Shown here piece by piece: positions 27,401 through 35,989 of a stretch of DNA of 64,000 nt. The notes beneath the pieces are model-generated. The model saw only the letters and a program-made list of their open reading frames with translations. It was not told the origin of the DNA and searched no databases. Origin of the DNA: Thermoactinospora rubra. GTDB taxonomy: Bacteria > Actinomycetota > Actinomycetes > Streptosporangiales > Streptosporangiaceae. The stretch's first letter is position 1; each line of letters begins with the position of its first letter. Both the position numbers and the translations under genes were made by a program. The stretch lies in assembly GCF_002093975.1 (NCBI RefSeq), contig NZ_KZ084326.1:62001-126000 (forward strand), in the 5' to 3' direction.

Positions 27401-27473
27401 GCCCCCGTAGCCCAATGGCAGAGGCAAACCCCTTAAAAGGGTTGATGTGCGGGTTCGACTCCCGCCGGGGGCA
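27401..27473 (+). tRNA. tRNA with anticodon UAA but short (class I) variable loop
   Basis: A complete cloverleaf of 73 bases fits exactly: seven-pair acceptor stem (GCCCCCG/CGGGGGC), TA at 8-9, D stem GCC/GGC, anticodon stem AACCC/GGGTT with loop CTTAAAA (anticodon TAA at 34-36), variable loop of five bases (GATGT), and T arm GCGGG-TTCGACT-CCCGC; discriminator A73, followed by CC but not CCA. A TATGAT box sits six bases upstream. The anticodon reads the leucine codon UUA, but leucine tRNAs have a long variable arm and this one does not, so its amino acid is uncertain. It is clearly not the usual bldA-type tRNA. Confidence 0.88.
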
Positions 27474-27504
27474 CCGGCATGCCCTTGTAAAGGCAATTCC
27501 CGCT

Positions 27505-27526
27505 GGTAGTCAAGTGTTTGACTACC
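27505..27526 (+). terminator. Hairpin after the tRNA
   Basis: GGTAGTCAA-GTGT-TTGACTACC, a perfect nine-pair stem 32 bases after the tRNA. It probably ends or trims the tRNA transcript; no T-run follows. Confidence 0.55.
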
Positions 27527-27685
27527 GCGGCCCAGGAAACGTCCACGGGCTGTGATCGTCCGGTCACGGGAACTCCTGACGGGCGTAAGTCGTTGTCTGT
27601 GCTGCCTGAATGTCGAATCTCCGGGTGGCCGGCACGACAGCCGGTCCCCTACAGTGATCTCACTGGTCGCAGCGTGGAGGCAGCG

Positions 27686-28483
27686 ATGGAAAGCAAGAAC
27701 CCGGTCTTCAACAGATCCCAGTACACCCATCCGCAGGGCGGTTGGGGGGCGCCACCACCCACGCCTGATCAGCTGCGGGACATGTACGACGCGCCGGCAT
27801 ACACGCCGCCGGCCCCGCCCGCCTACCGGACGATGACCATCGACGACGTCGTCGTCCGCGGCTTCCTCACGCTCGGCACGCTGATCGTCTCGGCCGCCGC
27901 GGCCTGGGTGCTCAACGTGCCGCTCGGCGTCGCCGTGGTCTGCGCCATCGTCGGCGTGATCCTCGGCCTGGTCGCGTCGTTCAAGCAGAGCACCAACCCG
28001 GCGCTGATCCTCGGCTACGCCCTGTTCTACGGGGTGTTCGTGGGAGCGATCAGCAAGGCCTTCGAGGACGCCTTCTACGGGGTGGTGCTCCAGGCGGTGC
28101 TCGGCACGGCCATGGCCTTCGCGGGCACGCTGACCGTCTACGCGCTACGGATCGTCCGGGTGACGCCGAAGTTCGTGAAGTTCGTCCTCGCGGCCGGCAT
28201 CGCCGCCCTCGGCCTGATCCTGGTCAACCTCATCGCGAGCATCTTCCTCCAGGGCGGCCTGGGCCTGCGCGAGGAGGGCCCGCTCGGCTACGTCTTCAGC
28301 ATCGCGATGATCCTGCTGGGCTGCTTCTTCCTGCTGCTCGACTTCGACTCCGTCGAGCAGGCGGTCAAGTCGGGCGCGCCGGAGAAGTTCGCCTGGCAGT
28401 GCGCGTTCGGGCTCACGCTGAGCCTGGTCTGGATCTACCTGGAGGTGCTGCGCTTCGTCAGCTACTTCTCAGGGGACGACTGA
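27686..28483 (+). CDS. Bax inhibitor-1/YccA family membrane protein
   Basis: A 265-residue membrane protein of the Bax inhibitor-1 (TMBIM) family, which in other organisms forms calcium or ion leak channels; the bacterial role is not settled. A 45-residue Pro/Gln-rich cytoplasmic start (MESKNPVFNRSQYTHPQGGW) is followed by seven membrane segments; conserved bits are NPALILGYALFYGVFVGAIS, ALFYG and the C-terminal LLDFDSVEQAVKSGAPEKFAW with acidic residues. ATG 27686 has GGAGG five bases upstream. TACAGT at about 27649 is a possible -10. Terminator follows at once. Confidence 0.9.
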   Translation: MESKNPVFNRSQYTHPQGGWGAPPPTPDQLRDMYDAPAYTPPAPPAYRTMTIDDVVVRGFLTLGTLIVSAAAAWVLNVPLGVAVVCAIVGVILGLVASFKQSTNPALILGYALFYGVFVGAISKAFEDAFYGVVLQAVLGTAMAFAGTLTVYALRIVRVTPKFVKFVLAAGIAALGLILVNLIASIFLQGGLGLREEGPLGYVFSIAMILLGCFFLLLDFDSVEQAVKSGAPEKFAWQCAFGLTLSLVWIYLEVLRFVSYFSGDD

Positions 28484-28499
28484 TCCTCGGTCCTCTGAC

Positions 28500-28526
28500 G
28501 TGGCCCCGCCCACCCGGCGGGGCCAC
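28500..28526 (+). terminator. Perfect 11-bp hairpin terminator
   Basis: GTGGCCCCGCC-CACCC-GGCGGGGCCAC directly after the Bax1-family gene, followed by GCGCGTTTC. Confidence 0.8.
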
Positions 28527-28639
28527 GCGCGTTTCGCCCTGAGCAATCTTCTGGCAACGAAACGCTGTCGTCAGGGGGGTTGCCTTTCTGGAGTGGGTAT
28601 TGCAGTGTCTAGCAAAGGACCCAATCCGTGGAGGTGCCC

Positions 28640-28873
28640 ATGTCCTTGAACCACTCACCGGAGACGCAGTCGAAGCTGATCGCCAGGGTCCCGGCAGTGA
28701 CGGGACGCGAACTCCCAGAGTGGTTCCGAGCCATCGACAACGGTCCATCGTTCCTCCGATGCGAGGAACGGGCCAACTGGCTGGCTGACGAGCACGGGAT
28801 ATCCCACGGTTACGCCGCGGCGATCGTCCTGGAGCACGAGCGCCACCGCCGTAGCCGGATGGGCTTCGCCTGA
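28640..28873 (+). CDS. DUF4287 domain protein
   Basis: A 77-residue soluble protein that matches the small DUF4287 family: HSPETQSKLIARVPAVTGRE near the start, LPEWF, then RANWLADEHGISHGYAAAIV and a basic end. The pattern DEHGxSHGYAxAIVxEH is typical. In other proteins the same domain stands in front of a DUF5655 domain; here it is alone. ATG 28640 has GTGGAGG five bases upstream, and TTGCCT at about 28579 may be a -35 box. Function unknown. Confidence 0.85.
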   Translation: MSLNHSPETQSKLIARVPAVTGRELPEWFRAIDNGPSFLRCEERANWLADEHGISHGYAAAIVLEHERHRRSRMGFA

Positions 28874-28938
28874 GAAATCCATCCTCCGCCCACCGCGCCC
28901 GTGCCGTGCCGCCGGCCCGGGCGCGCGATCATTGAGCC

Positions 28939-29340
28939 ATGGATCTCGAGACGGCACGCGCCTTTCTCCGCGACAACCACCGCGCGGTTCTGGTCACCCG
29001 CTTCCCGGACGGACGGCTGCAGACCTCTCCGGTGCTCGTGGGGCTGGACTCCGAGGGCCGGGCGGTGATCAGCACCACCGAGACGACGGTCAAGACCCGC
29101 AACCTGCGACGCGACCCGCATGCCGTGCTGTGCGTGTTCTCCGACGCCTTCTTCGGCGACTGGGTCCAGGTCGAGGGCACGGCGGAGATCGTCTCCCTGC
29201 CGGAGGCCATGGACCATCTCGTCGCCTACTACCGCGGCATCTCCGGCGAGCACCCCGACTGGGACGACTACCGCTCCGCCATGCAGCGGGAGCGGCGTGT
29301 CATCGTGCGCATCGAGCTGACGCGGGCGGGGCCGGGCTGA
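28939..29340 (+). CDS. PPOX-class F420-dependent oxidoreductase family protein
   Basis: A 133-residue split-barrel flavin- or F420-binding protein of the pyridoxamine 5'-phosphate oxidase-like family. Typical features: [71 protein letters not shown] and a C-terminal [14 protein letters not shown]. The length and the KTRNLRRDP motif fit the actinobacterial F420-using subgroup. It forms a dimer in known members. No Shine-Dalgarno precedes ATG 28939, so a leaderless message is likely. Confidence 0.88.
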   Translation: MDLETARAFLRDNHRAVLVTRFPDGRLQTSPVLVGLDSEGRAVISTTETTVKTRNLRRDPHAVLCVFSDAFFGDWVQVEGTAEIVSLPEAMDHLVAYYRGISGEHPDWDDYRSAMQRERRVIVRIELTRAGPG

Positions 29341-29376
29341 GCCGGCGGCCCCGCCGTACCGGACGGCAGGTCAAGG

Positions 29377-30594
29377 TCAGCTGAGCCGCTCCAGGATCAT
29401 CGCCATGCCCTGGCCGCCGCCCACGCACATGGTCTCCAGGCCGATCGTCTTGTCGTGGTGCTGGAGGCTGTTGACGAGCGTGGAGGTGATCCGGGCGCCG
29501 GTCATGCCGAAGGGGTGGCCGACCGCGATCGCGCCGCCGTTGACGTTCAGCCGGTCCAGGTCGATGCCCAGCTCCCGGTAGGAGGGGATGACCTGGGCGG
29601 CGAAGGCCTCGTTGATCTCCACCAGGTCCACGTCGCCGATCGCCATCCCGGCGCGGGCCAGCGCCTGGCGGGAGGCCTCGACGGGGCCGAGGCCCATGAT
29701 CTCGGGCGACAGGGCGCTGACGCCGGTGGAGACGATGCGGGCCAGCGGGGTGATGCCCAGCTCGGCGGCCTTGGTGTCGCTCATCACGATCACCGCGGCG
29801 GCGCCGTCGTTCAGCGGGCAGCAGTTGCCGGCCGTGACCGTGCCGTCGGGCCGGAAGGCGGGCTTGAGCTGGGAGACGGCCTCGTAGGTGGTGCCGGGGC
29901 GCGGGCCGTCGTCCTTGCTGACCACGGTGCCGTCGGGCAGCGTGACGGGCGTGATGTCCTTGGCCCAGAAGCCGTCGGCGATGGCCTTCTCGGCCAGGTT
30001 CTGCGAGCGGACGCCGAACTCGTCCTGCTCCTTGCGCGTGATGCCCTTCAGCTGGGCCAGGTTCTCGGCGGTCTGCCCCATCGCGATGTAGATGTCGGGG
30101 AGCAGGCCGTCCTCACGCGGGTCGTGCCAGACCTTGCCGCCCTCGGCGAACGCCTGGGTGCGGGCCACGGCCTCGCCGAAGATCGGGTTCTGCGTGTCGG
30201 GCAGCGAGTCGGAGTTGCCCTTGACGAACCGGGACACCGTCTCCACGCCCGCCGAGACGAACACGTCCCCCTCGCCCGCCTTGATCGCGTGGAACGCCAT
30301 CCGCGTGGTCTGCAGCGAGGAGGAGCAGTAGCGGGTGACCGTCGTGCCGGGCACGGTGTCCAGGCCCAGCATGACCGCCACCACGCGGGCCATGTTGAAG
30401 CCCTGCTCGCCGCCGGGCAGGCCACAGCCGAGCATGATGTCGTCGATCGTGGCCGGATCGAGCTGGGGGACCTTGGCCAGCGCGGCCTTGATCATCTGAA
30501 CGGTCAGGTCGTCGGGACGGATGTCCTTCAGCGACCCCTTGAAGGCGCGGCCGATAGGCGAGCGTGCGGTGGCGACGATGACTGCCTCGGGCAT
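29377..30594 (-). CDS. Acetyl-CoA acetyltransferase (thiolase)
   Basis: A 405-residue thiolase, condensing or cleaving acyl-CoA (ketoacyl-CoA plus CoA). Catalytic residues are all present: nucleophile Cys in [15 protein letters not shown] near residue 90, His in [19 protein letters not shown], and the second Cys in [16 protein letters not shown] close to the C-terminus. The NEAFA loop is [18 protein letters not shown] 30594 has AGGAG seven bases upstream. It stands alone between convergent PPOX and the PQQ-like lipoprotein gene; beta-oxidation or acetoacetyl-CoA synthesis are both possible. Confidence 0.94.
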   Translation of the reverse strand: MPEAVIVATARSPIGRAFKGSLKDIRPDDLTVQMIKAALAKVPQLDPATIDDIMLGCGLPGGEQGFNMARVVAVMLGLDTVPGTTVTRYCSSSLQTTRMAFHAIKAGEGDVFVSAGVETVSRFVKGNSDSLPDTQNPIFGEAVARTQAFAEGGKVWHDPREDGLLPDIYIAMGQTAENLAQLKGITRKEQDEFGVRSQNLAEKAIADGFWAKDITPVTLPDGTVVSKDDGPRPGTTYEAVSQLKPAFRPDGTVTAGNCCPLNDGAAAVIVMSDTKAAELGITPLARIVSTGVSALSPEIMGLGPVEASRQALARAGMAIGDVDLVEINEAFAAQVIPSYRELGIDLDRLNVNGGAIAVGHPFGMTGARITSTLVNSLQHHDKTIGLETMCVGGGQGMAMILERLS

Positions 30595-30731
30595 GGGGCT
30601 CTCCTGGGTTCGTGTCAGCACTCCAACCGCGAGGCTACCGCTTGGTACGGCGGGCGCCAGGGGCGGGGGCAGGCAAAACAGAACTTTGTACTGCCAGCAG
30701 GAAAACCCTCGGATCCTCTCTCCGGTACGGC

Positions 30732-30771
30732 ATGCGGGAGGGCCGGTGGGCGGGGCGCGGCCCTCCCGCAT
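30732..30771 (-). terminator. 13-bp hairpin terminator of the PQQ-like lipoprotein gene
   Basis: ATGCGGGAGGGCC pairs perfectly with GGCCCTCCCGCAT across a 14-base GC-rich loop, eleven bases past the stop of the lipoprotein gene. Confidence 0.75.
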
Positions 30772-30782
30772 GGGCCTGCGGC

Positions 30783-32162
30783 TCAGCCGTACATGCCGGG
30801 GGCGGTCGCCGTGCCGTCGCTGACCCCGTGGACGGCGCCCTTCTCGTCGCGCCACAGCCGCCAGCCGCCCTGGCTGCCGGTGAACCACGTGGGCGGCGGG
30901 GCGGCGTTGTCGCCGACGCGCTTGCCGGTGGCCAGGTCGTACTCGCACACCGCCGCCACCGAGTAGAAGCCCGGCAGCTGCTGCTTGAGCGGCAGCGGCT
31001 TGGGGTCGGTGACGCAGAAGGACCAGCCGCGCTGCTCCTCGACCGGCACCGCCTGGCCGCCGGCCAGGTCGAAGACGGCGCCCTTGGCGTTGTGCTTGAG
31101 GAAGCCCAGCCGGTCCATGCGCTCGGGGAAGGCCAGCCACCAGCCCGAGCCGGGCACCTGGTCGGCGGTGATCTGGCCGAGGACGCGGCCGGACACGGCG
31201 TCGAGGCGGGCGAAGCCGCCGTACTGGCCCTGCTGGTCGACCGGGCGGACGATCGGCGCGTAGGCCGGGTTGCCGCTGGGGTAGACGCGGACGACCGACG
31301 GCCGCATCCAGTTGATCGTGCCGTCGGCGATCTTCATCGAGAACAGCCCGAAGGCGGACACCTTGCGGGTCTGGGGGTTGGTGTAGGGGGCGACGTAGCC
31401 GACGAGGTTGCCGCCCGCCGCGCCGAACGCCCACCCGCCGGACAGGTCGATCCCCGGGCCGAGCGCCTGCTCGATGGGCTGCTGCCACTGGATCTTGCCG
31501 GTCTTCAGGTCGTAGGACTCGATCATCGGGTTGGCCGCCAGCCGCAGGAACACCACCCGGGCGGCGTCGGACCACTCCACCTCGGCCAGGCCTGGCAGCG
31601 TCCACACGGTCTTGCCGGTGGCCGGGTCGAGCACGACGACCCGGGCCGACTTCAGCGCCGTGTGCTCCGACAGGCACACGTACGGCCCGCAGCGCTGCGG
31701 GCCGAACGTGGAGTGGACGGGACGGGTCCATTTCTGCCGCCCGGTGCGCCCGTCGCGGGCGATCAGCGTCGCGTTCCAGCGGCCCTTCTTGGCCGGGTCG
31801 AGCGCGGCGACGACGGCCTGGTCCTCGGCGGTCTCGACGACCGCGGGCGCGGACACGCCCATGCCGGGCAGGCGGCCCGCCATGGTCGCGGGGACGGCCC
31901 ACAGCTTCTTGCCGTTAGCCAGGTCGAGAGTGACGGTCTCGAGGGAGCCGTCGGGCTTCATGGAGGTCACGGCCACCACGCCGCCGCCCGCGGCGAGGCG
32001 GCTGACCGCGTTGACCTCGGAGTTGTGCCAGGTGGGGAAGCTGGCCGTGGCGGCGTCGCTCCCGGAACAGGCGGCGAGCGCCAGCATCCCGGCGAGTGCG
32101 ACGGCCGGTGTCGTGCCGGGCTTGGGCACGGTCAGTTTCGCAAAGGGCCGGAGCACGGGCAT
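30783..32162 (-). CDS. PQQ-like beta-propeller lipoprotein
   Basis: A 459-residue exported lipoprotein with lipobox LALAAC after a 25-residue signal. The mature part has repeated blades with the (D/A)xxTGKxxW pattern of PQQ-like propellers: LDLANGKKLWAV, DGRTGRQKWTRP, LDPATGKTVWTLPG, YDLKTGKIQWQQP and YDLATGKRVG. Four cysteines in the middle and late part (RCGPYVCLSE and others) may form disulfides. Such proteins act as scaffolds or sensors at the cell surface; no enzymatic motif is seen. ATG 32162 has TGGAGTGGA just upstream. Single-gene unit with a terminator at 30732-30771. Confidence 0.85.
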   Translation of the reverse strand: MPVLRPFAKLTVPKPGTTPAVALAGMLALAACSGSDAATASFPTWHNSEVNAVSRLAAGGGVVAVTSMKPDGSLETVTLDLANGKKLWAVPATMAGRLPGMGVSAPAVVETAEDQAVVAALDPAKKGRWNATLIARDGRTGRQKWTRPVHSTFGPQRCGPYVCLSEHTALKSARVVVLDPATGKTVWTLPGLAEVEWSDAARVVFLRLAANPMIESYDLKTGKIQWQQPIEQALGPGIDLSGGWAFGAAGGNLVGYVAPYTNPQTRKVSAFGLFSMKIADGTINWMRPSVVRVYPSGNPAYAPIVRPVDQQGQYGGFARLDAVSGRVLGQITADQVPGSGWWLAFPERMDRLGFLKHNAKGAVFDLAGGQAVPVEEQRGWSFCVTDPKPLPLKQQLPGFYSVAAVCEYDLATGKRVGDNAAPPPTWFTGSQGGWRLWRDEKGAVHGVSDGTATAPGMYG

Positions 32163-32201
32163 TCCACTCCAAATGAGTAGTGACGGCTCCGGCGCGGACC
32201 G

Positions 32202-33173
32202 TCAGAGGCGACGTCGAAGCAGCGTCACCCATCTGCCGTAGGGGCCTGTGGCGCGCCCTTCGACCCGGGTGGCGGTGACCTCGGCGCCTGACGTCTCCGC
32301 GGCGGTCGCCGCCGCAAGGTAAATCGGCTGTGGTCCTTCGCCACGTTCGGGTCGAGGTTTCGGCCACAACCCCAACGCAGCGCACACAGAAGGTAGCACC
32401 GCGTAAGCCGCCTGAGCGTAACCTTGGCTAGATGGGTGGTATTGATCAGGTCCGAACATTTCCCCCGGATTTGCGTCGAATTCGGGGCCCAGAATGTCGG
32501 CGAACGCCACGGTTCGTCCCCCGGCTTCGACCACCGCGACGGTCTGCGCGGCGGCCAGCTGGCGGCTCCAGCGGCGCGCCACCCACCGGAGCGGCTGCGC
32601 GATCGGCCGGATGGTGCCCAGATCCGGGCAGGTGCCCACGACCACCTCGGCGCCCGCCTCGCGCAGCCGCCGCACCGCCTTGGCCAGATGCCGTACGGCG
32701 ACCGCCGGGGGAGTCTGGGTGGTGACGTCGTTGGCGCCCACGAAGATGACGGCCACGTCGGGCCGCTCCCGCAGCGCCCTGTCGACCTGGGGGCGCAGCT
32801 CGGCCGACGTGGCGCCCGACTTGCCCACGACGCAGAGCCGTACCGGACGCTCGGCCACGACGGCCAGGCCCTGCGCCAGCAGCACCCCGGGGGTCTGGGC
32901 CGGGTCGGTCACGCCCAGCCCCACCGACGTGGAGTCGCCGAGCATGACCATGGTGATCGGCTCGCCGGGGAAATCCCCGTAGACGCCGTCGGCCGCCGGG
33001 CCGTCCATCCCGTGCGGCTGGCCGATCACCCGCCGCGCCAGCAGGCCCTCGGCGATCAGCAGGCCGTAGGCCGTGACACCCAGAGCGGTCAGTCCCCCGC
33101 CCCCCAACGCCGCCGCCGCCGCGATCCTCCGCGCGGCCCGCGCCACTCCCGGAGTCCAGATCACCTCTCGCAT
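32202..33173 (-). CDS. Membrane-anchored SGNH/GDSL hydrolase
   Basis: A 323-residue esterase of the SGNH family with an N-terminal membrane anchor (AAALGGGGLTALGVTAYGLL). Block I is MVMLGDSTSVGLGV (nucleophile Ser), block II includes the glycine in VGKSGATSAEL, block III is IFVGANDVTTQ, and block V is MFGPDQYHPSSQGYAQAAY (Asp and His of the triad). It probably deacylates a lipid, glycan or cell-wall component on the outer face. ATG 33173 has AGGGGGG seven bases upstream. It diverges from cbs with a 111-base shared regulatory region containing TTTGACT. Confidence 0.9.
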   Translation of the reverse strand: MREVIWTPGVARAARRIAAAAALGGGGLTALGVTAYGLLIAEGLLARRVIGQPHGMDGPAADGVYGDFPGEPITMVMLGDSTSVGLGVTDPAQTPGVLLAQGLAVVAERPVRLCVVGKSGATSAELRPQVDRALRERPDVAVIFVGANDVTTQTPPAVAVRHLAKAVRRLREAGAEVVVGTCPDLGTIRPIAQPLRWVARRWSRQLAAAQTVAVVEAGGRTVAFADILGPEFDANPGEMFGPDQYHPSSQGYAQAAYAVLPSVCAALGLWPKPRPERGEGPQPIYLAAATAAETSGAEVTATRVEGRATGPYGRWVTLLRRRL

Positions 33174-33284
33174 GACCCCCCTCGTCCGCCGCCGACGGTA
33201 GCGTTTGACTGGAAAGCTAGCCGAGCTCCCCCTACCCCCGGGGAGCCCGGTCATGATCAAGCGGCAAAGAAGGTGAACACCTCG

Positions 33285-34655
33285 GTGCGCGTTTACGATT
33301 CCCTGGTCGAGCTCATGGGCGACACCCCGCTCGTCCGGTTGCACAAAGTCTCCGCCGGCGTGCCCGCGCAGGTGCTCGCCAAGGTCGAATACTTCAACCC
33401 CGGCGGGTCCGTGAAGGACCGCATCGCGCTGCGGATGATCGAGGAGGCCGAGAAGTCGGGCGCGCTGCGCCCCGGCGGAGTGATCGTCGAGCCCACCTCC
33501 GGCAACACCGGCGTGGGCCTGGCCATCGTGGCCCAGCAGAAGGGGTACCGCTGCGTGTTCGTGGTGCCCGACAAGGTGGCCCAGGACAAGGTGTCGGTCC
33601 TGCGCGCCTACGGCGCCGAGGTCGTCGTCTGCCCGACCGCGGTCTCGCCCGACCACCCCGACTCCTACTACTCGGTCTCCGACCGGCTGGCCAGGGAGAT
33701 CCCCAATGCGTGGAAGCCCGACCAGTACTCCAACCCCAACAACCCGCGCTCCCACTACGAGACGACGGGCCCGGAGATCTGGGAGCAGACCGAGGGGCGC
33801 GTCACCCACTTCGTGGCCGGCATCGGCACCGGCGGCACGATCAGCGGCACCGGCCGCTACCTCAAGGAGGTCTCCGGCGGGCGCGTGAAGATCATCGGCG
33901 CGGACCCGGAGGGCTCGGTGTACTCCGGCGGCAGCGGCCGGCCGTACCTGGTGGAGGGCGTCGGCGAGGACATCTGGCCGGCCACCTACGACACCACGAT
34001 CTGCGACGAGATCATCGCGGTGTCCGACAAGGACTCCTTCACCATGACCAGGCGGCTGGCCAGGGAGGAGGCCCTGCTGGTCGGCGGCTCCTGCGGGATG
34101 GCCGTGGTCGCCGCGCTCAAGGTCGCCGCCAAGGCCGGGCCCGACGACGTGGTGGTCGTGCTGCTGCCCGACGGCGGGCGCGGCTACCTGTCGAAGATCT
34201 TCAACGACGAGTGGATGGCCGACTACGGCTTCCTCACTACCTCCTCGGAGGAGGGCCTGGTGGGCGACGTGCTGGCGCGCAAGTCCTCCGGCCTGCCGGA
34301 GTTCGTCCACGTGCACCCGCACGAGACGGTCGGCACGGCGATCTCCATCATGCGGGAGTACTCCGTGTCCCAGCTGCCGGTCATGAAGGAGGAGCCGCCG
34401 GTCATGGCCGCCGAGGTCGTCGGCGCGGTCGTCGAGCGGGACCTGCTCGACGGGCTGTTCCACGGCCGGCTGTCGTCCGACGACCTGATCGCCGACCACA
34501 TGTCCCAGCCGCTGCCCATGATCGGCGCGGGCGAGCAGGTGGCGCGCGCGGTCGAGGCGCTGGAGAAGGCCGACGCGGCGGTGGTGCTCGTCGACGGCAA
34601 GCCCAAGGGGCTGATCACCCGCCAGGACCTGCTGGCCTTCCTCGCCGGCCGCTAG
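33285..34655 (+). CDS. cbs: Cystathionine beta-synthase
   Basis: A 456-residue PLP enzyme that condenses serine and homocysteine to cystathionine, first step of reverse transsulfuration. Internal aldimine lysine about residue 44 in NPGGSVKDRIAL; phosphate loop TSGNTGVGLA and GIGTGGTISGTG; C-terminal pair of CBS domains (about 338-456) ending in LITRQDLLAFLAGR, expected to bind an adenosyl ligand and regulate activity. GTG 33285 is chosen because GAAGG lies eleven bases upstream and homologues begin with this VYDSL segment; a GTG four codons earlier is possible. The TAG stop codon is split by an IS630 element (TA from host, G from the element). Confidence 0.95.
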   Translation: MRVYDSLVELMGDTPLVRLHKVSAGVPAQVLAKVEYFNPGGSVKDRIALRMIEEAEKSGALRPGGVIVEPTSGNTGVGLAIVAQQKGYRCVFVVPDKVAQDKVSVLRAYGAEVVVCPTAVSPDHPDSYYSVSDRLAREIPNAWKPDQYSNPNNPRSHYETTGPEIWEQTEGRVTHFVAGIGTGGTISGTGRYLKEVSGGRVKIIGADPEGSVYSGGSGRPYLVEGVGEDIWPATYDTTICDEIIAVSDKDSFTMTRRLAREEALLVGGSCGMAVVAALKVAAKAGPDDVVVVLLPDGGRGYLSKIFNDEWMADYGFLTTSSEEGLVGDVLARKSSGLPEFVHVHPHETVGTAISIMREYSVSQLPVMKEEPPVMAAEVVGAVVERDLLDGLFHGRLSSDDLIADHMSQPLPMIGAGEQVARAVEALEKADAAVVLVDGKPKGLITRQDLLAFLAGR

Positions 34656-34684
34656 TGCGGTGACCGGAAAGGTTCACCGGGTTG
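34655..34684 (+). repeat. IS630 terminal inverted repeat (left)
   Basis: Begins GTGCGGTGACCGGAAAGG and ends ACCGGGTTG. Twenty-seven of 30 positions match the right repeat in reverse complement. Confidence 0.9.
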
Positions 34685-34693
34685 AGTGACGGT

Positions 34694-35815
34694 TCAGGCT
34701 GCGGTTGCCAGTGGCCGACCGCCCCAGCGGATGCCTTTCTCGCTGCGGATGCGGGCGCGTTCGCGGCGTTGGGCGGCCAGCACGTCGGGGTGGCGGGCAT
34801 GAGCGTTGCGCCAGCGCAGGTAGGCGTGCAGTGCGCGGGTCTGGACGGTGTGGTTGGGGTGGTCGGAGTTGGCCAGAGTGAACCGGCGTAGCGGCCCGAA
34901 GTGCGCCTCGATCGGGTTGGCCCAGGACGCGTACGTGGGAGTGAACAGCAGGCTGACCTTGTGTTTCCTGGCCCAGGTGCGGATGCGCCCGTTCTTGTGG
35001 GCCGACAGGTTGTCCAGGATGACGTAGATCGGGGCGCCGTCCGGGCGGGCGGCGCGGATCGACTTCAGCGCAGCCCAGGTGTGGTCGATCCCCTTGCGCC
35101 GGCGGTTGACGCCCCACAACAGGTCGTCACCAACGGAGTAACAGCCGTGGAAGTAGGTCACGCCATGGGTGCGGCGGTAGGTGGCGGGCAGCCGGTCCGG
35201 CTTGCCCGCTGGTGCCCAGCCCGCTCCGGCGGTGGGGCGGATCCCGAGGGGGCCGAACTCGTCGAAGGCGAAGGTCCGCTCAGGTCGCTGCGTCAGGGCG
35301 TCCTCGATCTGGTCCAGCTTGACCTCGAAGTCCAGGTCCGGGGACTCTTTCCAGGTCTTGGTGCGCTGGAAGGTGATCCCGCGGCGGTGCAGCAGGGTGC
35401 GTAAGGACTCCCGGCCGATCGTGATGGCGCGGCCGGGCAGGCGGCGCAGGTAGGCGAGGAGTTTGCGGATGGACCAGCAGGTAAAGGGCTGGCCGAGCGT
35501 GGCAGGTCGTGTGGCGGCCGTCTGCGCGACGAAGTCTTCGTCGTCAGGGCTGAGCAGGCGGGGACGGCCTCCCGCCCACTGAGGGTCCAGGCAGGCCAGC
35601 CCGATCTCGTTGAAGCGGTGGATCACCTCGCGCACGGTGTCCTCATCGGCCTGCACCAGGCGGGCGATCACCGGGACGGTGTTGCCGCCTGCTGAGGCCA
35701 GGACGATCATCGCCCGCCGATAGCGGATCGTGCTGGTCGTACCGCGCCGCACGATCCGCTGCAGCTTCTGCCCTTCCGGGTCCGTGAGCCTGCGGACCTT
35801 GACCGGTTGCGTCAC
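34694..35815 (-). CDS. IS630-family DDE transposase
   Basis: A 373-residue transposase. N-terminal helix-turn-helix region (VIARLVQADEDTVREVIHRF) is followed by a second one (TCWSIRKLLAYL) and the catalytic DDE domain: FAFDEFGPLGIRP (first Asp), YVILDNLSAHKN (second Asp) and ASWANPIEAHFGPL (Glu). All three residues are present and no frameshift is seen, so it is probably active. Start: GTG 35815 has GGGAGG four bases upstream; a TTG 14 codons earlier (35857) is an alternative. One leucine is encoded by TTA (35402-35404), against the bias of the resident genes. Confidence 0.92.
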   Translation of the reverse strand: MTQPVKVRRLTDPEGQKLQRIVRRGTTSTIRYRRAMIVLASAGGNTVPVIARLVQADEDTVREVIHRFNEIGLACLDPQWAGGRPRLLSPDDEDFVAQTAATRPATLGQPFTCWSIRKLLAYLRRLPGRAITIGRESLRTLLHRRGITFQRTKTWKESPDLDFEVKLDQIEDALTQRPERTFAFDEFGPLGIRPTAGAGWAPAGKPDRLPATYRRTHGVTYFHGCYSVGDDLLWGVNRRRKGIDHTWAALKSIRAARPDGAPIYVILDNLSAHKNGRIRTWARKHKVSLLFTPTYASWANPIEAHFGPLRRFTLANSDHPNHTVQTRALHAYLRWRNAHARHPDVLAAQRRERARIRSEKGIRWGGRPLATAA

Positions 35816-35879
35816 CGTGCCTCCCAGGAGTGATCGAACGTGATCAGCACCATCCAACTGGCAGGAGCGACCTACACGC

Positions 35880-35909
35880 CAACCCGGTGATCGTTTCCGG
35901 TCACAGCAC
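35880..35909 (-). repeat. IS630 terminal inverted repeat (right)
   Basis: Mirror copy of the left repeat with three mismatches, next to the TA at 35910-35911. Confidence 0.9.
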
Positions 35910-35913
35910 TAGC

Positions 35914-35988
35914 GAAGGGCGCGGCCCGCTCTGGACCGAGGAGCGGGCCTTGAGGGCGCCCTGAGCCGTCGCGCCGCAGGCGCGACAA
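35914..35988 (+). repeat. Second copy of dispersed hairpin repeat
   Basis: GAAGGGCGCGGCCCGCTCTG at the left end and the hairpin GTCGCGCC-GCA-GGCGCGAC followed by AAA at the right end match 25516-25635 in the same order, with a shortened middle. It lies between the IS element and the 3' end of the histidine kinase gene and was next to the cbs stop before the insertion. Possibly a bidirectional terminator-like repeat. Confidence 0.65.
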
Positions 35989-35989
35989 A

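Larger units (their letters stand above)
34655..35909 (-). mobile_element. IS630-family insertion sequence (1255 bp)
   Basis: Complete element with imperfect 30-base terminal inverted repeats at 34655-34684 and 35880-35909 (three mismatches; both begin GTGC-GTGACCGGAAA after the TA). It is flanked by a TA on each side (34653-34654 and 35910-35911), the target duplication expected for IS630/Tc1-type transposition. One transposase gene fills it. The left TA is part of the cbs stop codon. Apparent intactness of ends and gene suggests recent insertion. Confidence 0.93.

Noticed and set aside
27401..27473. The tRNA as a bldA-type leucine tRNA
   Set aside because: bldA-type tRNAs have a long variable arm; here it has five bases.
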